The translations under genes and the position numbers were made by a program. A stretch of 64,000 bases of DNA. Source: Psychrobacter sp. Pi2-1. Its GTDB lineage: Bacteria > Pseudomonadota > Gammaproteobacteria > Pseudomonadales > Moraxellaceae. Positions within the stretch are counted from its first letter, which is position 1; each line of letters opens with the position of its first letter. Of this stretch, positions 46,474 to 56,525 are shown piece after piece. The notes below the pieces were generated by a model that ran no database searches, was not told where the DNA came from, and was given only the letters and a program-made list of their open reading frames with translations. The stretch covers positions 43,764 to 107,763 of the forward strand of contig NZ_CAJHBO010000009.1 in assembly GCF_904846645.1 (NCBI RefSeq), written 5' to 3'.

Positions 46474-48462
46474 TTAAGGCTGGTTCCATATAGAAAAACC
46501 AGATTTATTTTTAGTGTGCTTAAACTTACTTTTTCTTAGCATATGACTTTTATGCTTTAGTGCCTTAAGCGCACCACTTCTGCTGACGGTCGCCATAGAG
46601 AATTTGTGGTGACTTGCGACATCATTTTTAGCCTTGTCGCTATCTTTACGAATATTAACGCCATCGTCGTTGCAATCTTTCCTGTATACGCTTGTGTTTA
46701 CTTCCTTGTTATCAGACACTTCATTATTAGCAGAGTTACTACTGTTATCTGATTCATTTCCTGCTGCTGATTCATCAGTGCTACTTCCCACATGATGTTC
46801 AAGCTCCGTTTGATTAACAATCAACTGCTGAGTCGGCAATGCATGTTCTACTTTATATGTCGCAACTTTCTTTAATATATCGACAAACAAAGCGTTTTGT
46901 TTGTCATAGAACTCAATGATACCAATAGCATTCACATAAGCTTGCAACTGTATAACATAGCAATCTTGGCGCAGCTCCAAAATATTGACCTGATTCCATT
47001 CTTGATTGGTCAAATCATGCTCTTTTATAAATTCATCCAAGTCATTAACCATTTTAAATATTACGTCAAGATCAGCGGTACGCTTAATATATAAGTAATG
47101 GAAGAAACGAAACATATCCCGAGAGGTAAAGTTTTCGATCTGCATCGATGAAAAATCACCATTTGGTACCGTAACAATCGTCCGCGACAAGGTCCGTACA
47201 CGCGATGAGCGAATACCAATGTCGATAACTGTGCCTTCGTAAGTACCGAATTTACAGTAATCACCGATACGTACAGGTGAGTCTGCCACCACTACAACAC
47301 TACCAACTAGGTTTTCGATGGTCTTTTGCGCACCAAGGGCTAATGCCAAACCACCCACACCCAGTGCCGCAATACCAGTGGTCAAATCAAAACCCAAATT
47401 GCCAAAAATGACAATCACTGCAAATATCAGTAATAGCGCTTTGACGACTTTACGCAGCAATCCCAAAATTGAGACTCGCTCAGTATAGTTTTTCTTGTAG
47501 CTTAAATTTACCGCTCGGGTGAATATCGCATCGATCACTCGCAATAGTAGCCAAGTCAGCGCCAACCAAGAGGCTATATCCGTAAAGCGATTGACCGGCT
47601 CACGCAGGGTCACCGAAACCCCTGCATAAACCATAACCTCGGATAGTATCAGTGCCATGATCACGACAGATAATGGCAAAATAACTTTGTCTGGTAATGG
47701 CAACGGCGTCCCACGCACACGCGGATATACAATCCTTAATAAATGGTACAGCAACCATACCGCGACATAAGTGAGTACAAAGCTGGTCACAATCATGGTG
47801 AGCGCAGCGACCAAGTCAGCTAACTGATAGCCGAAAAGCTTTTTGCCATCTAAAGAATCAACTGTATAGCGAGAGACCAAGGTCGGCTCAGTATTTTCTA
47901 TCACTTCTGGTACTGAGGTCAGCGTATCGCTAGAGAACTGCCAATATTGTTCATTCTGTTTTGAGACCACCCTTTCGAGTAGTAACGGAACACTTCGCTC
48001 GCCGATATTAATCACACCGACATTTTCTTGGCTAGGTGGCAGCTGGTCGGTCAGATTCCCTTCAGGGGTATTGCTGATCTGCAGGTCAGGCTGAAATCGC
48101 CCGCCTGCATCAAGTGCTTGTTTGAACTGTCGCACAACGGTCGTTGGGTTGTCAGACTTAGATAAGTTGAGATAATTACTTGCCAGCAAATAATCATTTT
48201 CACCCAGCGCACTGATAAACCCTTGTACCGTATGACGCGGTGTATCTCGGCCAAATGAATCAGGCAATGGCGTACTTACTGTCTCTCCACTACTGTCATT
48301 ACCCACTCCAAGAGCCCCAGCCTCAACAGCATAAGCATTATTTGGCAAGCCAATACTCAACAGCGTAGTCAGTAATAGCATTGCGACTATAAAAGGCATC
48401 TTAGTAATAGCAGAGAATAAATCAGGCGAAGGACTGGGAGTCAGATTATGCTTGATAGACAA
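46474..48462 (-). CDS. MscS-family mechanosensitive channel, large type
   Basis: The 662-residue protein starts with a signal-like segment (residues about 22-45, ending NAYA) and a periplasmic domain of about 160 residues. About five membrane segments follow, and then the MscS pore helix LGVGGLALALGAQKTIENLVG with the beta domain VRIGDYCKFGTYEGTVIDIG. The C-terminal 110 residues are Ser/Asn/Asp-rich and end in a Lys-rich tail. The frame opens at TTG 48462, with AGAGG six bases upstream; an ATG at 48399 is a less likely start. It should release solutes during hypo-osmotic shock, like E. coli YbdG or MscK-type proteins. Confidence 0.87.
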   Translation of the reverse strand: MSIKHNLTPSPSPDLFSAITKMPFIVAMLLLTTLLSIGLPNNAYAVEAGALGVGNDSSGETVSTPLPDSFGRDTPRHTVQGFISALGENDYLLASNYLNLSKSDNPTTVVRQFKQALDAGGRFQPDLQISNTPEGNLTDQLPPSQENVGVINIGERSVPLLLERVVSKQNEQYWQFSSDTLTSVPEVIENTEPTLVSRYTVDSLDGKKLFGYQLADLVAALTMIVTSFVLTYVAVWLLYHLLRIVYPRVRGTPLPLPDKVILPLSVVIMALILSEVMVYAGVSVTLREPVNRFTDIASWLALTWLLLRVIDAIFTRAVNLSYKKNYTERVSILGLLRKVVKALLLIFAVIVIFGNLGFDLTTGIAALGVGGLALALGAQKTIENLVGSVVVVADSPVRIGDYCKFGTYEGTVIDIGIRSSRVRTLSRTIVTVPNGDFSSMQIENFTSRDMFRFFHYLYIKRTADLDVIFKMVNDLDEFIKEHDLTNQEWNQVNILELRQDCYVIQLQAYVNAIGIIEFYDKQNALFVDILKKVATYKVEHALPTQQLIVNQTELEHHVGSSTDESAAGNESDNSSNSANNEVSDNKEVNTSVYRKDCNDDGVNIRKDSDKAKNDVASHHKFSMATVSRSGALKALKHKSHMLRKSKFKHTKNKSGFSIWNQP

Positions 48463-48897
48463 AACAAACCTCTTAGTTTAAAAATGGCATGATAAATGAC
48501 AGGTGGCGTCCATACTATAGTAACAATTATTTATAACAGCAGTGCTTTTGATTACGCAATTTTGTAGCTAACTGTATTGGTATTTGGTTTCTTACTCTAT
48601 GTGCGCTTCTAATATAGTAGGTATTTTTAAGGATAGGCTTCTCTTATACAGTGGTATAAATTCTCATAGAATATCTAAGTAAAGTAATTTTTAATAGACT
48701 ATTAGCAAGCTAACATGAGTAGTATTCAGCCTACCCTGAATAAACATTAGGTTAAAGTAGTTTATAAAGCAGGCTAATTTGTAGATAATGAGCGCAGTTT
48801 TGCTTATATACTGTTTTTTGTAACTTTTGACCCCTTTTACGTCATAATAGTTACCTCTCATTTCTGCATTTTTAACTTGATTACTTTGGAATCGACT
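48463..48897. other. Divergent intergenic region, MscS-type gene and TonB receptor gene
   Basis: The 435 bases are AT-rich. I looked for a cobalamin riboswitch because of the BtuB-like gene and saw no B12-box sequence. No other element is convincing. Confidence 0.4.
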
Positions 48898-50805
48898 ATG
48901 TCTGTATCACGTGCATCTTCACGTACCTATCTTCGTTTAAGTATTTTGAGCGCGCTTGGCTTACTTGCAGTAAATACCGCAATGGCAGCTACCTCTGAAA
49001 ATACTTCCATCAACGATAGTAACCTACCACAAGTTGAACTTGATGAGATCGTCGTAACAGCGACTCGTACACCTACTAAAGTTAGCAATACGATTGCCCA
49101 AACTCGTGTAGTTAATAGTGAAGAGCTAAAGCACTATCAAGGCCAAAGTGCTTTTGAAGTTCTTAAGCAGCAACCTGGTATCAGTCATTATACTAATGGG
49201 GGCATGGGTACAGCTTCGAATTTTTATATGCGCGGTTACGATAGCAAGCAAATCTTAGTCTTGATTGATGGTGTTCGCTATAGTTCTGTTAGTAATGGTG
49301 GAGCAGCACTTAACTTATTGCCTGCCGATCAAATTGACCGTATCGAAATTTTATATGGTGCATCAGGCTCTAGTATATATGGTGCAGACGCGATGGGCGG
49401 CGTCATTCAAGTATTCACCAAAGGCGGCAATGTAGATCAAAGCAGCATGTCGGTTACTGCTGGCGTTGGCTCAAACGATCAATACTTATATGGTGCGAGT
49501 GCGCAGTTTGCTAATGATACTGGTACCACGTTGAGCTTGTCAGCCAGTCATAATGAAAGCGATGGTATTAGCGCCAAATTGCCCAATGCATCTGGTTATA
49601 ATAAAGATGAAGACGGGTTTGAAAGCGACAACATGAGTATTGCTATAAATCAACGCATTAACGATCAATGGCTAGCCGGCGCCAGTGCTTTATACAGCAA
49701 GTCTACTACTGATTTTGATGATGGTGATTATGATAACGCTCATGCTGACCAAGAGAACGGTAGTGCTCAAGCCTATGTAGACTGGAGGTATATGCCAGGT
49801 TCTTCATTGAAACTACAATATGGCCATTCAATTGATAAGAGTGACTCTTCTAGTCAATATGGCGGGGTATTTGATACCAAGCAAGACCAAATAAGTTTAC
49901 TCGGTCAACATCAGATCTCGATTGGTCAAGGTTTTTACGGGATCGAATACCTTAACCAGAGCTTGGACAGCAGTGCATATGAAATCGATGACCGTGATGT
50001 AACCAGTGCATTTTTTGGCTATATAGTTGATGTCGACCAATTCAATGGCCAAGCGAACCTACGTTATGATGACAACTCACAATATGGTGATGAAACTACT
50101 TATAACTTAGGCGGTGCTTATCATATTAGCCCTGATTGGCGTATTGGTACTAGCTATGCAAAAGGATTTCGCGCACCTACTTTCAATGATATATACCCTG
50201 GATACGGTGGTAACCCGGATCTAAAACCTGAAACCAGTGATAACTATGAAGCCTTTGTTGAATACAGCACGCCCTTACAGTCTACACGCCTAACTGGCTA
50301 CTATAACGACGTTGAAGATTTAATCAGTTATGTTGCAAGTCCTACGCCTACCAACCCTTATGCAGGGGCTACTCAAAATGTCAACGAAGCCAAAATTAAA
50401 GGTTTATCGTTGACATCAGATTGGGCCATTGATAATTACTTATTTGGTGGTAGCTATGACTACCAGCAGGCAGAAGACAATAGTGGCGGAAGCAATGATG
50501 GTAACTATCTTCCCTACCGTCCTGAGCATAAAGGCTTAGTATATATTGGGTACCGTCTGCCAAGTTTGGATATTCGTGCTGAATATCAATATGTGGGTAA
50601 CTATTACAGCAGAATTACCAATACCGAGGCTCAATTTGTAGACAATTATGGGTTGCTGAATATCAGTGGTAGCTATGAACTGACTGATAACCTATCCATG
50701 ACAGCACGTTTAAACAATATCACTAACGAAGATTATATAACAGATATTGGCTATAACACTGACGGTATCAATTACTTCACTTCCCTAACTTACAACTGGT
50801 ACTAA
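48898..50805 (+). CDS. TonB-dependent receptor, BtuB-like
   Basis: The 635-residue outer-membrane protein has a signal peptide ending NTAMA, then a TonB box at DEIVVTATRT. The plug domain carries YMRGYDSKQILVLIDGV and IEILYGASGSSIYGADAMGG. Its barrel has many aromatic and Tyr-Asp strands, with TNEDYITDIGYNT and a terminal Phe-like strand ending LTYNWY. The size and plug are those of BtuB, the vitamin B12 receptor, though siderophore receptors are close. The frame opens at TTG 48877, but ATG 48898 with GGA eight bases upstream starts the signal peptide properly. It is not next to btuF or btuCD, so the ligand is uncertain. Confidence 0.88.
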   Translation: MSVSRASSRTYLRLSILSALGLLAVNTAMAATSENTSINDSNLPQVELDEIVVTATRTPTKVSNTIAQTRVVNSEELKHYQGQSAFEVLKQQPGISHYTNGGMGTASNFYMRGYDSKQILVLIDGVRYSSVSNGGAALNLLPADQIDRIEILYGASGSSIYGADAMGGVIQVFTKGGNVDQSSMSVTAGVGSNDQYLYGASAQFANDTGTTLSLSASHNESDGISAKLPNASGYNKDEDGFESDNMSIAINQRINDQWLAGASALYSKSTTDFDDGDYDNAHADQENGSAQAYVDWRYMPGSSLKLQYGHSIDKSDSSSQYGGVFDTKQDQISLLGQHQISIGQGFYGIEYLNQSLDSSAYEIDDRDVTSAFFGYIVDVDQFNGQANLRYDDNSQYGDETTYNLGGAYHISPDWRIGTSYAKGFRAPTFNDIYPGYGGNPDLKPETSDNYEAFVEYSTPLQSTRLTGYYNDVEDLISYVASPTPTNPYAGATQNVNEAKIKGLSLTSDWAIDNYLFGGSYDYQQAEDNSGGSNDGNYLPYRPEHKGLVYIGYRLPSLDIRAEYQYVGNYYSRITNTEAQFVDNYGLLNISGSYELTDNLSMTARLNNITNEDYITDIGYNTDGINYFTSLTYNWY

Positions 50806-50845
50806 GCTAATTTAGCAATTAAAAACCTAGCGCTTATGTAAATAT

Positions 50846-50873
50846 AAAAGGTCATCTACAGGTGGCTTTTTTT
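50846..50873 (+). terminator. Terminator of the TonB receptor gene
   Basis: GTCATC pairs with GGTGGC using two wobbles, and a T7 run follows at 50867-50873. Confidence 0.6.
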
Positions 50874-50971
50874 ATACCTATGAAAAACATACAGGTGCTT
50901 ATGCCATGATTGCTTATCATTTATCTCAGTCAATAGGTGACAATTAACCCCTCATCTATTACAATAACGAC

Positions 50972-51111
50972 CTCCGAGAGGTGTTGCGCCATAACAGTGA
51001 TTTACTGCCTTGACATTCTATCGTTATGCAATCACAGGTTATGTTAGGCTCGGTTAACTGTCGAGAGACCATGTTTTTGGTCGCTCACAGCGCAAACAAC
51101 GGCACCTGCGT
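50972..51111 (+). promoter_or_regulatory. S-adenosylhomocysteine (SAH) riboswitch
   Basis: The element matches the known SAH aptamer upstream of ahcY. CCGAG at 50974-50978 pairs with CTCGG at 51049-51053 (P1). AGGTG at 50979-50983 pairs with CACCT at 51103-51107 (pseudoknot). Conserved stretches include TTGCG after AGGTG, AGGCTCGG, and AACAACGGCACCT. P2 is supported by ATAAC-AG-TGATT pairing with AATCA-CAG-GTTAT (50991-51042). A variable hairpin GAG-A-GACC with GGTC-G-CTC lies at 51063-51086. SAH should turn on ahcY and metF. A short stem AGCGCA/TGCGTT followed by T-rich sequence overlaps the last arm and may be the off state. Confidence 0.85.
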
Positions 51112-51155
51112 TTTTATTCTTTTTATCATTCGTTAACCACTGATAGGAGCATATT

Positions 51156-52580
51156 ATGGACGCAGTGTCTACTACACCCTCTGCCCATACGATCGACCCC
51201 TCTTTCACTGACTATAAAGTTGCTGACATCAGCCTTGCTGATTATGGCCGCCGTGAAATCACCCTTGCCGAAGCCGAAATGCCTGCCCTAATGGGTTTGC
51301 GTCGTCGCTACCAAGCTGACCAGCCACTTAAAGGCGCGAAAATCGCTGGCTGTATCCACATGACCATCCAAACTGCTGTCCTCATCGAGACACTAGTCGC
51401 GCTAGGTGCGGAAGTCCGCTGGACCTCATGTAACATCTTCTCAACGCAAGACCATGCTGCTGCTGCGATTGCTGCTGCTGGTATCCCTGTTTATGCGTGG
51501 AAAGGCGAAACAGAAGAAGAGTACGAATGGTGCTTGCGACAGCAAGTACACGTTGGCGGCGAAGCATCAGGCCAGCTGTGGGATGCCAACTTAATCTTGG
51601 ATGATGGTGGTGATTTGACTGCTTTGATTCACGATGATTATGCTGAGCTTCTTGATAACATCCATGGTATCTCAGAAGAAACCACTACTGGCGTTCATCG
51701 CTTGGTTGAGATGCTTGGTAAAGGTACACTTAAAGTACCAGCCATCAACGTCAACGATGCAGTGACTAAATCTAAAAACGACAACAAATATGGCTGCCGT
51801 CATAGCTTAAATGACGCTATCAAACGTGCTACCGACATGTTCCTTGCGGGTCGTCGTGCGTTGGTTATCGGTTACGGCGATGTAGGTAAAGGCTCTACAC
51901 AAAGCTTACGCCAAGAAGGCATGATTGTCCGTGTCTCAGAAGTTGACCCTATCTGTGCCATGCAGGCATGTATGGACGGCTTTGAAGTATTATCACCATA
52001 CATCGACGGTGACAACACTGGCGGCGCGGACAATATCAACAAACGCTTGCTTGAAGACACAGACTTGATTGTCACCACGACTGGTAACTATCACGTTTGT
52101 GACCGTCATATGCTAGCGGCCCTTAAGCCTGGTGCGGTTGTATGTAACATTGGTCACTTTGATACCGAGATTGATACTCAGTTTATGCGTGATAACTGGC
52201 GCTGGGTTGAGATCAAGCCACAAGTTCATCAAGTATTCCGCTCAGATGATGAAAACGATTACTTGATTTTACTTGCCGAAGGTCGCCTAGTAAACCTAGG
52301 TAATGCTACTGGTCACCCATCACGCGTGATGGACGGCTCATTTGCTAACCAAGTATTGGCTCAAATGTATCTGTTCGAAGAAAAATTTGCTGATTTGCCA
52401 GCTGACCAACGTACTGACAACTTATACGTAAAAGTATTGCCTAAGAAATTAGACGAAGAAGTGGCCGCTGCGATGGTTGCAGGCTTTAACGGTACGCTAA
52501 CTAAACTAACTGAAAAGCAAGCTGAGTATTTGGGTGTGCCAGTTGAAGGTCCATTCAAGCCTGACGCTTATAAATACTAA
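51156..52580 (+). CDS. ahcY: S-adenosylhomocysteinase
   Basis: AhcY splits SAH into adenosine and homocysteine, clearing the inhibitor left by methyltransferases. The 474-residue length is usual for bacteria. Visible motifs are [19 protein letters not shown] for substrate binding, the NAD-binding [38 protein letters not shown] and [10 protein letters not shown], with the C-terminal KPDAYKY that completes the neighbouring subunit's NAD site. GGAG precedes the ATG at 51156. It is followed after 13 bases by metF. The leader holds the SAH riboswitch, so the two genes form an operon induced by their pathway metabolite. Confidence 0.97.
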   Translation: MDAVSTTPSAHTIDPSFTDYKVADISLADYGRREITLAEAEMPALMGLRRRYQADQPLKGAKIAGCIHMTIQTAVLIETLVALGAEVRWTSCNIFSTQDHAAAAIAAAGIPVYAWKGETEEEYEWCLRQQVHVGGEASGQLWDANLILDDGGDLTALIHDDYAELLDNIHGISEETTTGVHRLVEMLGKGTLKVPAINVNDAVTKSKNDNKYGCRHSLNDAIKRATDMFLAGRRALVIGYGDVGKGSTQSLRQEGMIVRVSEVDPICAMQACMDGFEVLSPYIDGDNTGGADNINKRLLEDTDLIVTTTGNYHVCDRHMLAALKPGAVVCNIGHFDTEIDTQFMRDNWRWVEIKPQVHQVFRSDDENDYLILLAEGRLVNLGNATGHPSRVMDGSFANQVLAQMYLFEEKFADLPADQRTDNLYVKVLPKKLDEEVAAAMVAGFNGTLTKLTEKQAEYLGVPVEGPFKPDAYKY

Positions 52581-52593
52581 AAGGAGCCTGACT

Positions 52594-53442
52594 GTGAGTA
52601 AGCCTGCTTTCTCCTTTGAGTTCTTTCCTGCAAAAACCGAGCAAGGTCACGAAAAGCTTCTTGGCACTTATGATGAGCTGAATAAGTTGTCACCGGCGTA
52701 TTTTTCGGTAACCTACGGTGCGGGCGGGTCAACTCGCAGCCGTACTTTAGACATTGTACAAGCACTAAGCGCGCGCAGTGAGACTGAAATTGCGCCGCAT
52801 ATGTCTTGTATCGGCGATGACAAAGCGCAAATCGCTGAGTTACTTGAGTTTTATAAAAGCTTAGGCATCAGACGTCTTGTCGCACTACGTGGCGATTTGC
52901 CATCCGGTCAGGTGGGTATGGGTGAGCTGCCATTTGCAGTAGATTTGGTCAAGTTCATTCGTGAGCATTCAGGTGATCACTTCCATATCGAAGTGGCCTC
53001 CTACCCTGAAATGCACCCACAAGCGCGTAGCTTTGAGTTTGATATTGATAACTTGGTAAATAAATACCAAGCTGGTGCCAATGCGTCGATTACCCAGTTT
53101 TTCTACAACGCTGACAGCTATCTGTACTTGCGTGATAAGTTAGAGAAACGCGGTATTGATACAGTAGCTCAGCCTTTGGTCGCTGGTATCATGCCAATTA
53201 CTAATTCAAGTAATCTCTTGCGTTTTGCTGATAGCTGTGGTGCTGATATTCCGCGCTATGTACGTAAGCAGTTGACAGATTTTGGTGATGACAGTAAGGC
53301 TATTCGTGAGTTTGGCTTTGATGTGGTTTATCGCTTGTGTGAACGCTTGATTGCCGAGGGCGTACCTGCCATGCATTTTTATAGCATGAATAAAGTCGAG
53401 CCAAACAAACGCTTAGTAGAAGCTTTGGGATTGACTGCTTAA
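52594..53442 (+). CDS. metF: 5,10-Methylenetetrahydrofolate reductase
   Basis: MetF makes 5-methyl-tetrahydrofolate, the methyl donor for homocysteine to methionine. The 282-residue TIM-barrel flavoenzyme shows FSFEFFPAKTEQG at the start with the catalytic Glu, the YFSVTYGAGGSTR motif, VALRGDLPSG, and NASITQFFYNADSY. The frame opens at 52534 within ahcY, but GTG 52594 is preceded by AAGGAG eight bases upstream and lies 13 bases after the ahcY stop, so it is chosen. AhcY supplies homocysteine and MetF the methyl group, so the operon recycles SAH to methionine. A strong terminator follows. Confidence 0.96.
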   Translation: MSKPAFSFEFFPAKTEQGHEKLLGTYDELNKLSPAYFSVTYGAGGSTRSRTLDIVQALSARSETEIAPHMSCIGDDKAQIAELLEFYKSLGIRRLVALRGDLPSGQVGMGELPFAVDLVKFIREHSGDHFHIEVASYPEMHPQARSFEFDIDNLVNKYQAGANASITQFFYNADSYLYLRDKLEKRGIDTVAQPLVAGIMPITNSSNLLRFADSCGADIPRYVRKQLTDFGDDSKAIREFGFDVVYRLCERLIAEGVPAMHFYSMNKVEPNKRLVEALGLTA

Positions 53443-53494
53443 GCACTTAAGCATTCTATAATATCCTTTAATCATTCTTGAATACATTATTAAT

Positions 53495-53526
53495 GACTGG
53501 CGCTTCTAGGAGCGCCAGTTTTTTAT
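53495..53526 (+). terminator. Terminator of ahcY-metF
   Basis: ACTGGCGCT pairs with AGCGCCAGT across a short loop (TCTAGG region), followed by six T. The remaining bases to the next start at 53743 are AT-rich without visible structure. Confidence 0.88.
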
Positions 53527-53742
53527 TGTCAAAATTTTGACCAATAACCCTTTACCGTTTTATTCATACACTTTATCTTATTTGATTTTTAAAAATTTCT
53601 TCACTATGTAATAATGCTGCTCTAAAAATAATTATCTTTATTAAGAAAAATTCTCATAAAACAAATGTCATTAATTGTCTCAAGTGATATTCTATAGATC
53701 TAATAATAACTATAATCAATCAAACAATAGGAATAAGACCAC

Positions 53743-54639
53743 GTGCGACGTTTTTTTTATGCCGTTAACAACGACAATGCTGATGCCTCACCACTACCTA
53801 AATTGGGTGAGTTACCGCTAGGTAGTAATGTCGAATTACCCGATAGTGTTGTCCATCACTGGTGCCGTGTACTACGAGCCAATATTGGTGATCAAGGGAT
53901 TTTATTCGATGGATTTGGCGGCGAATATATAGTAAAGCTACAGGCAATCAGTAAAAAAAATGCCACTGCTACTTTGCTTACACATATAGACGACGATCGT
54001 ACGCCGCCTACTATCACTCAGATTGGTTTGGTAATGAGCCGCGGTGAGCGTATGGACTATGCTATTCAAAAAGCAACTGAGCTTGGGGTAACTGCTATTC
54101 AGTTGCTCAGCAGCCACCATGGCGAAGTCACATTAAAACCTGCTCAAGTTGAAAAGAAACTGGCGCATTGGCAACAAATAGCGATCGCAGCTTGTGAACA
54201 ATGCGGCCTTAACCGCCTACCTCTTATTCTTGCGCCACAATCTATCAACGAATGGCTAAGCAATACCAATTCTGACGCTAAGACTACTGAGGCTATGGCT
54301 ACTGACGTTACGAAGGCGCAAATGGCCGTCAGTTCTATCGTTTCTGTACTTAGTCATGATCCTTACTACCAAGTATTAGCAAACGCTGCAGATCTATGTA
54401 TGCAAATGAGTGTACCAGCAGCAGGACAACCTGCCATGCCTAACGCTCTATCTGATATTCTTAAACAACAGACCCCTTATATCAAACTGTTGATCGGGCC
54501 TGAGGGTGGTCTGAGTCAAGATGAATGTCAGCAAGCGGAAAGTGTTGGATTTGAGCGTTGGCAAATCGGCACAAGAGTCTTGCGTACCGAAACTGCACCA
54601 GTAGTAGCATTAGCTACTTTACATGCTTTAAGCACCTAG
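53743..54639 (+). CDS. rsmE: 16S rRNA m3U1498 methyltransferase RsmE
   Basis: RsmE methylates N3 of U1498 in 16S rRNA. The protein is about 298 residues, longer than the usual 240-250, mainly through an insertion at about residues 175-220 that is rich in Ala, Thr and Ser. SPOUT-fold motifs are present: VMSRGERMDYAIQKATELGV, LLIGPEGGLSQDEC, and GTRVLRTETAPVVALA, which form the SAM-binding knot. The N-terminal RNA-binding barrel starts MRRFFYAV. The start is GTG 53743 with AGGA upstream. The long insertion is unusual but does not interrupt conserved motifs. Confidence 0.92.
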   Translation: MRRFFYAVNNDNADASPLPKLGELPLGSNVELPDSVVHHWCRVLRANIGDQGILFDGFGGEYIVKLQAISKKNATATLLTHIDDDRTPPTITQIGLVMSRGERMDYAIQKATELGVTAIQLLSSHHGEVTLKPAQVEKKLAHWQQIAIAACEQCGLNRLPLILAPQSINEWLSNTNSDAKTTEAMATDVTKAQMAVSSIVSVLSHDPYYQVLANAADLCMQMSVPAAGQPAMPNALSDILKQQTPYIKLLIGPEGGLSQDECQQAESVGFERWQIGTRVLRTETAPVVALATLHALST

Positions 54640-54812
54640 TAAAAACTGATAAGTACTAGTAAGACTATCGTAGTTTTCATCTTTTATGCTTATAGTCAAA
54701 AATAACGTCTGTTCTTCATCGTACATGGTAAAACGCGATGTCAACTCAATGTAAATAAATTGATAATGCAGTTCTTATTTTTATAAGCCTTTATCTTTTG
54801 TGAGCCACTATT

Positions 54813-56525
54813 ATGAGTAATTTTGACACTCTTCCAGTATCAATCAAGCAGCAGTTGATGAGTACGCTATGTGAACAACTTGAAGACGCCATATTTGTAC
54901 TAGATAATAATTTACGTTATTTAGCGGTTAATGCCAGTTATGAGCTTATAATTGGCTACAAAGAAGAGTTCTTGGTTGGTCGGCCCCTTGGTATTTATGC
55001 TGCTGAGTTTTTATCAGAAGCAGAGCAGCTGATCTTAAAAGACATTAGTAAAAATCTAGACAGTCATGGATTTTACGAACTTGATTTTTCGATGATTAAT
55101 CGTTATGGCGAACCTATTGATTGTCATGTCACTTATCGCAAGATTTATGTCGAACAGACGGCTTACCATGTCGGTATGCTGCGTGACATGTCATCCGTTA
55201 TCAAAGACCAAAAACAAGTCGCGCATTTACTCAACTATGATCAGCTTACAGGTCTTCCTAACCGCAAGGTGTTTTTGAGTCAGACAAGTGATATGCTATT
55301 GGATAGTTATCAAGAGATTGTCCTTGTACGCTTAAATATTGATCGTTATCGCAATCTTGCCAGCCTACTAGGGCCTGATGGTGCCAATGACTTAATAAGA
55401 AACTTTGTAAAAGGAGTCGAAAAGCTCAAACTGCATAATTTACGCTCTTTTTCTCACTTTGGGGGTGATGATTTTGCGCTACTGTTTGAAGTTAAAGATG
55501 CCAATATGGTACGCCATCAGCTAGACACACTCATGCAAATGTGTGAGCGTCCCTTCTCTACTGACAAGAGCCATGCGACAGATGCAAATATCTATTACCA
55601 TATTTCTGTGGGTGTGAGCTGTTTTCCAAAAGACGATAATGAAGTAACGGGTTTATTGACCAAAGCAGAAAAAGCATTAGACTATGTCAAGCAGCATGGA
55701 GGCGATGATATACGTTGGTACGATGAGGCAATTGAAAGCGCTACCGCTGGCAGTTTAGAGTTAGAGTCTGAGCTTAGGACTGCTACCATTGAAGGTCAAT
55801 TTGTTCCTTATTATCAGCCAAAGTTCTCATTGGAGACTGGTGCTATTACAGGTTTTGAAGCATTGGTACGTTGGCAGCACCCTACTCGCGGATTACTCAA
55901 GCCCGTTCATTTTATCAATGCCATTATCGCGCACAAGCTCTCCTTTGATTTGTTTTCGCAACTGGCCATTAAAATCGTCAAACAACTAGCCGTTTGGCAA
56001 CAGCAAGGGTTTCATCAACACGTCTGTATCAACGCTGATGCTGCTGAGTTTAGCCACCCTGACTTCTTTGATATGGTGAGCACACTACTGACAGAGAATG
56101 ACGTTGCTGCCCATCAGTTGCATATTGAAGTGACCGAGTCGTCTTTGATTCAGCGTCATGATAATGTAAAAAAACAGCTTAACTCGCTTAGAGAGCTTGG
56201 CGTACGTCTAGCGCTCGATGATTTCGGTACTGGTTATGCATCATTGAGCTACTTGCAAGAATATCCATTTGATTTTATCAAGATTGATAAGAGCTTTATC
56301 TCCAATATTGAAACCGATCGTACCCAGCACGCGATTGTAAAAGCCATTTTAGACTTAGCAGTCGCTTTAGACATGCAAGTCGTTGCTGAAGGTATCGAAA
56401 CTGAGCAGCAGCGCGATGTGTTGTTAGATATGGGTTGCAAAATTGGTCAGGGCTATTGGTTTAGCAAACCCGTGTCTGCTGATGTCGCCACTGCGATGCT
56501 GATTCAACAAAATGCTTCTGAGTAA
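54813..56525 (+). CDS. PAS-GGDEF-EAL protein, probable c-di-GMP phosphodiesterase
   Basis: The 570-residue cytoplasmic protein has a PAS domain (about residues 18-130), a GGDEF domain (about 140-300) and an EAL domain (about 315-565). The GGDEF signature is GGDDF at 217-221, so the second acidic catalytic position is Asp; no RxxD inhibitory site is visible. The EAL domain looks intact: EAL at 349-351, EVTESSLI, LALDDFGTGYASLSYL, KIDKSFI and AEGIETEQQ. It therefore most likely degrades c-di-GMP, with the PAS domain sensing a signal. The start ATG 54813 has GTGAG upstream. It lies alone between rsmE and an acyl-CoA dehydrogenase. Confidence 0.9.
   Translation: MSNFDTLPVSIKQQLMSTLCEQLEDAIFVLDNNLRYLAVNASYELIIGYKEEFLVGRPLGIYAAEFLSEAEQLILKDISKNLDSHGFYELDFSMINRYGEPIDCHVTYRKIYVEQTAYHVGMLRDMSSVIKDQKQVAHLLNYDQLTGLPNRKVFLSQTSDMLLDSYQEIVLVRLNIDRYRNLASLLGPDGANDLIRNFVKGVEKLKLHNLRSFSHFGGDDFALLFEVKDANMVRHQLDTLMQMCERPFSTDKSHATDANIYYHISVGVSCFPKDDNEVTGLLTKAEKALDYVKQHGGDDIRWYDEAIESATAGSLELESELRTATIEGQFVPYYQPKFSLETGAITGFEALVRWQHPTRGLLKPVHFINAIIAHKLSFDLFSQLAIKIVKQLAVWQQQGFHQHVCINADAAEFSHPDFFDMVSTLLTENDVAAHQLHIEVTESSLIQRHDNVKKQLNSLRELGVRLALDDFGTGYASLSYLQEYPFDFIKIDKSFISNIETDRTQHAIVKAILDLAVALDMQVVAEGIETEQQRDVLLDMGCKIGQGYWFSKPVSADVATAMLIQQNASE

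Noticed and set aside
48463..48897. Cobalamin riboswitch ahead of the BtuB-like receptor
   Set aside because: No B12-box-like sequence or the multi-helix core could be found.
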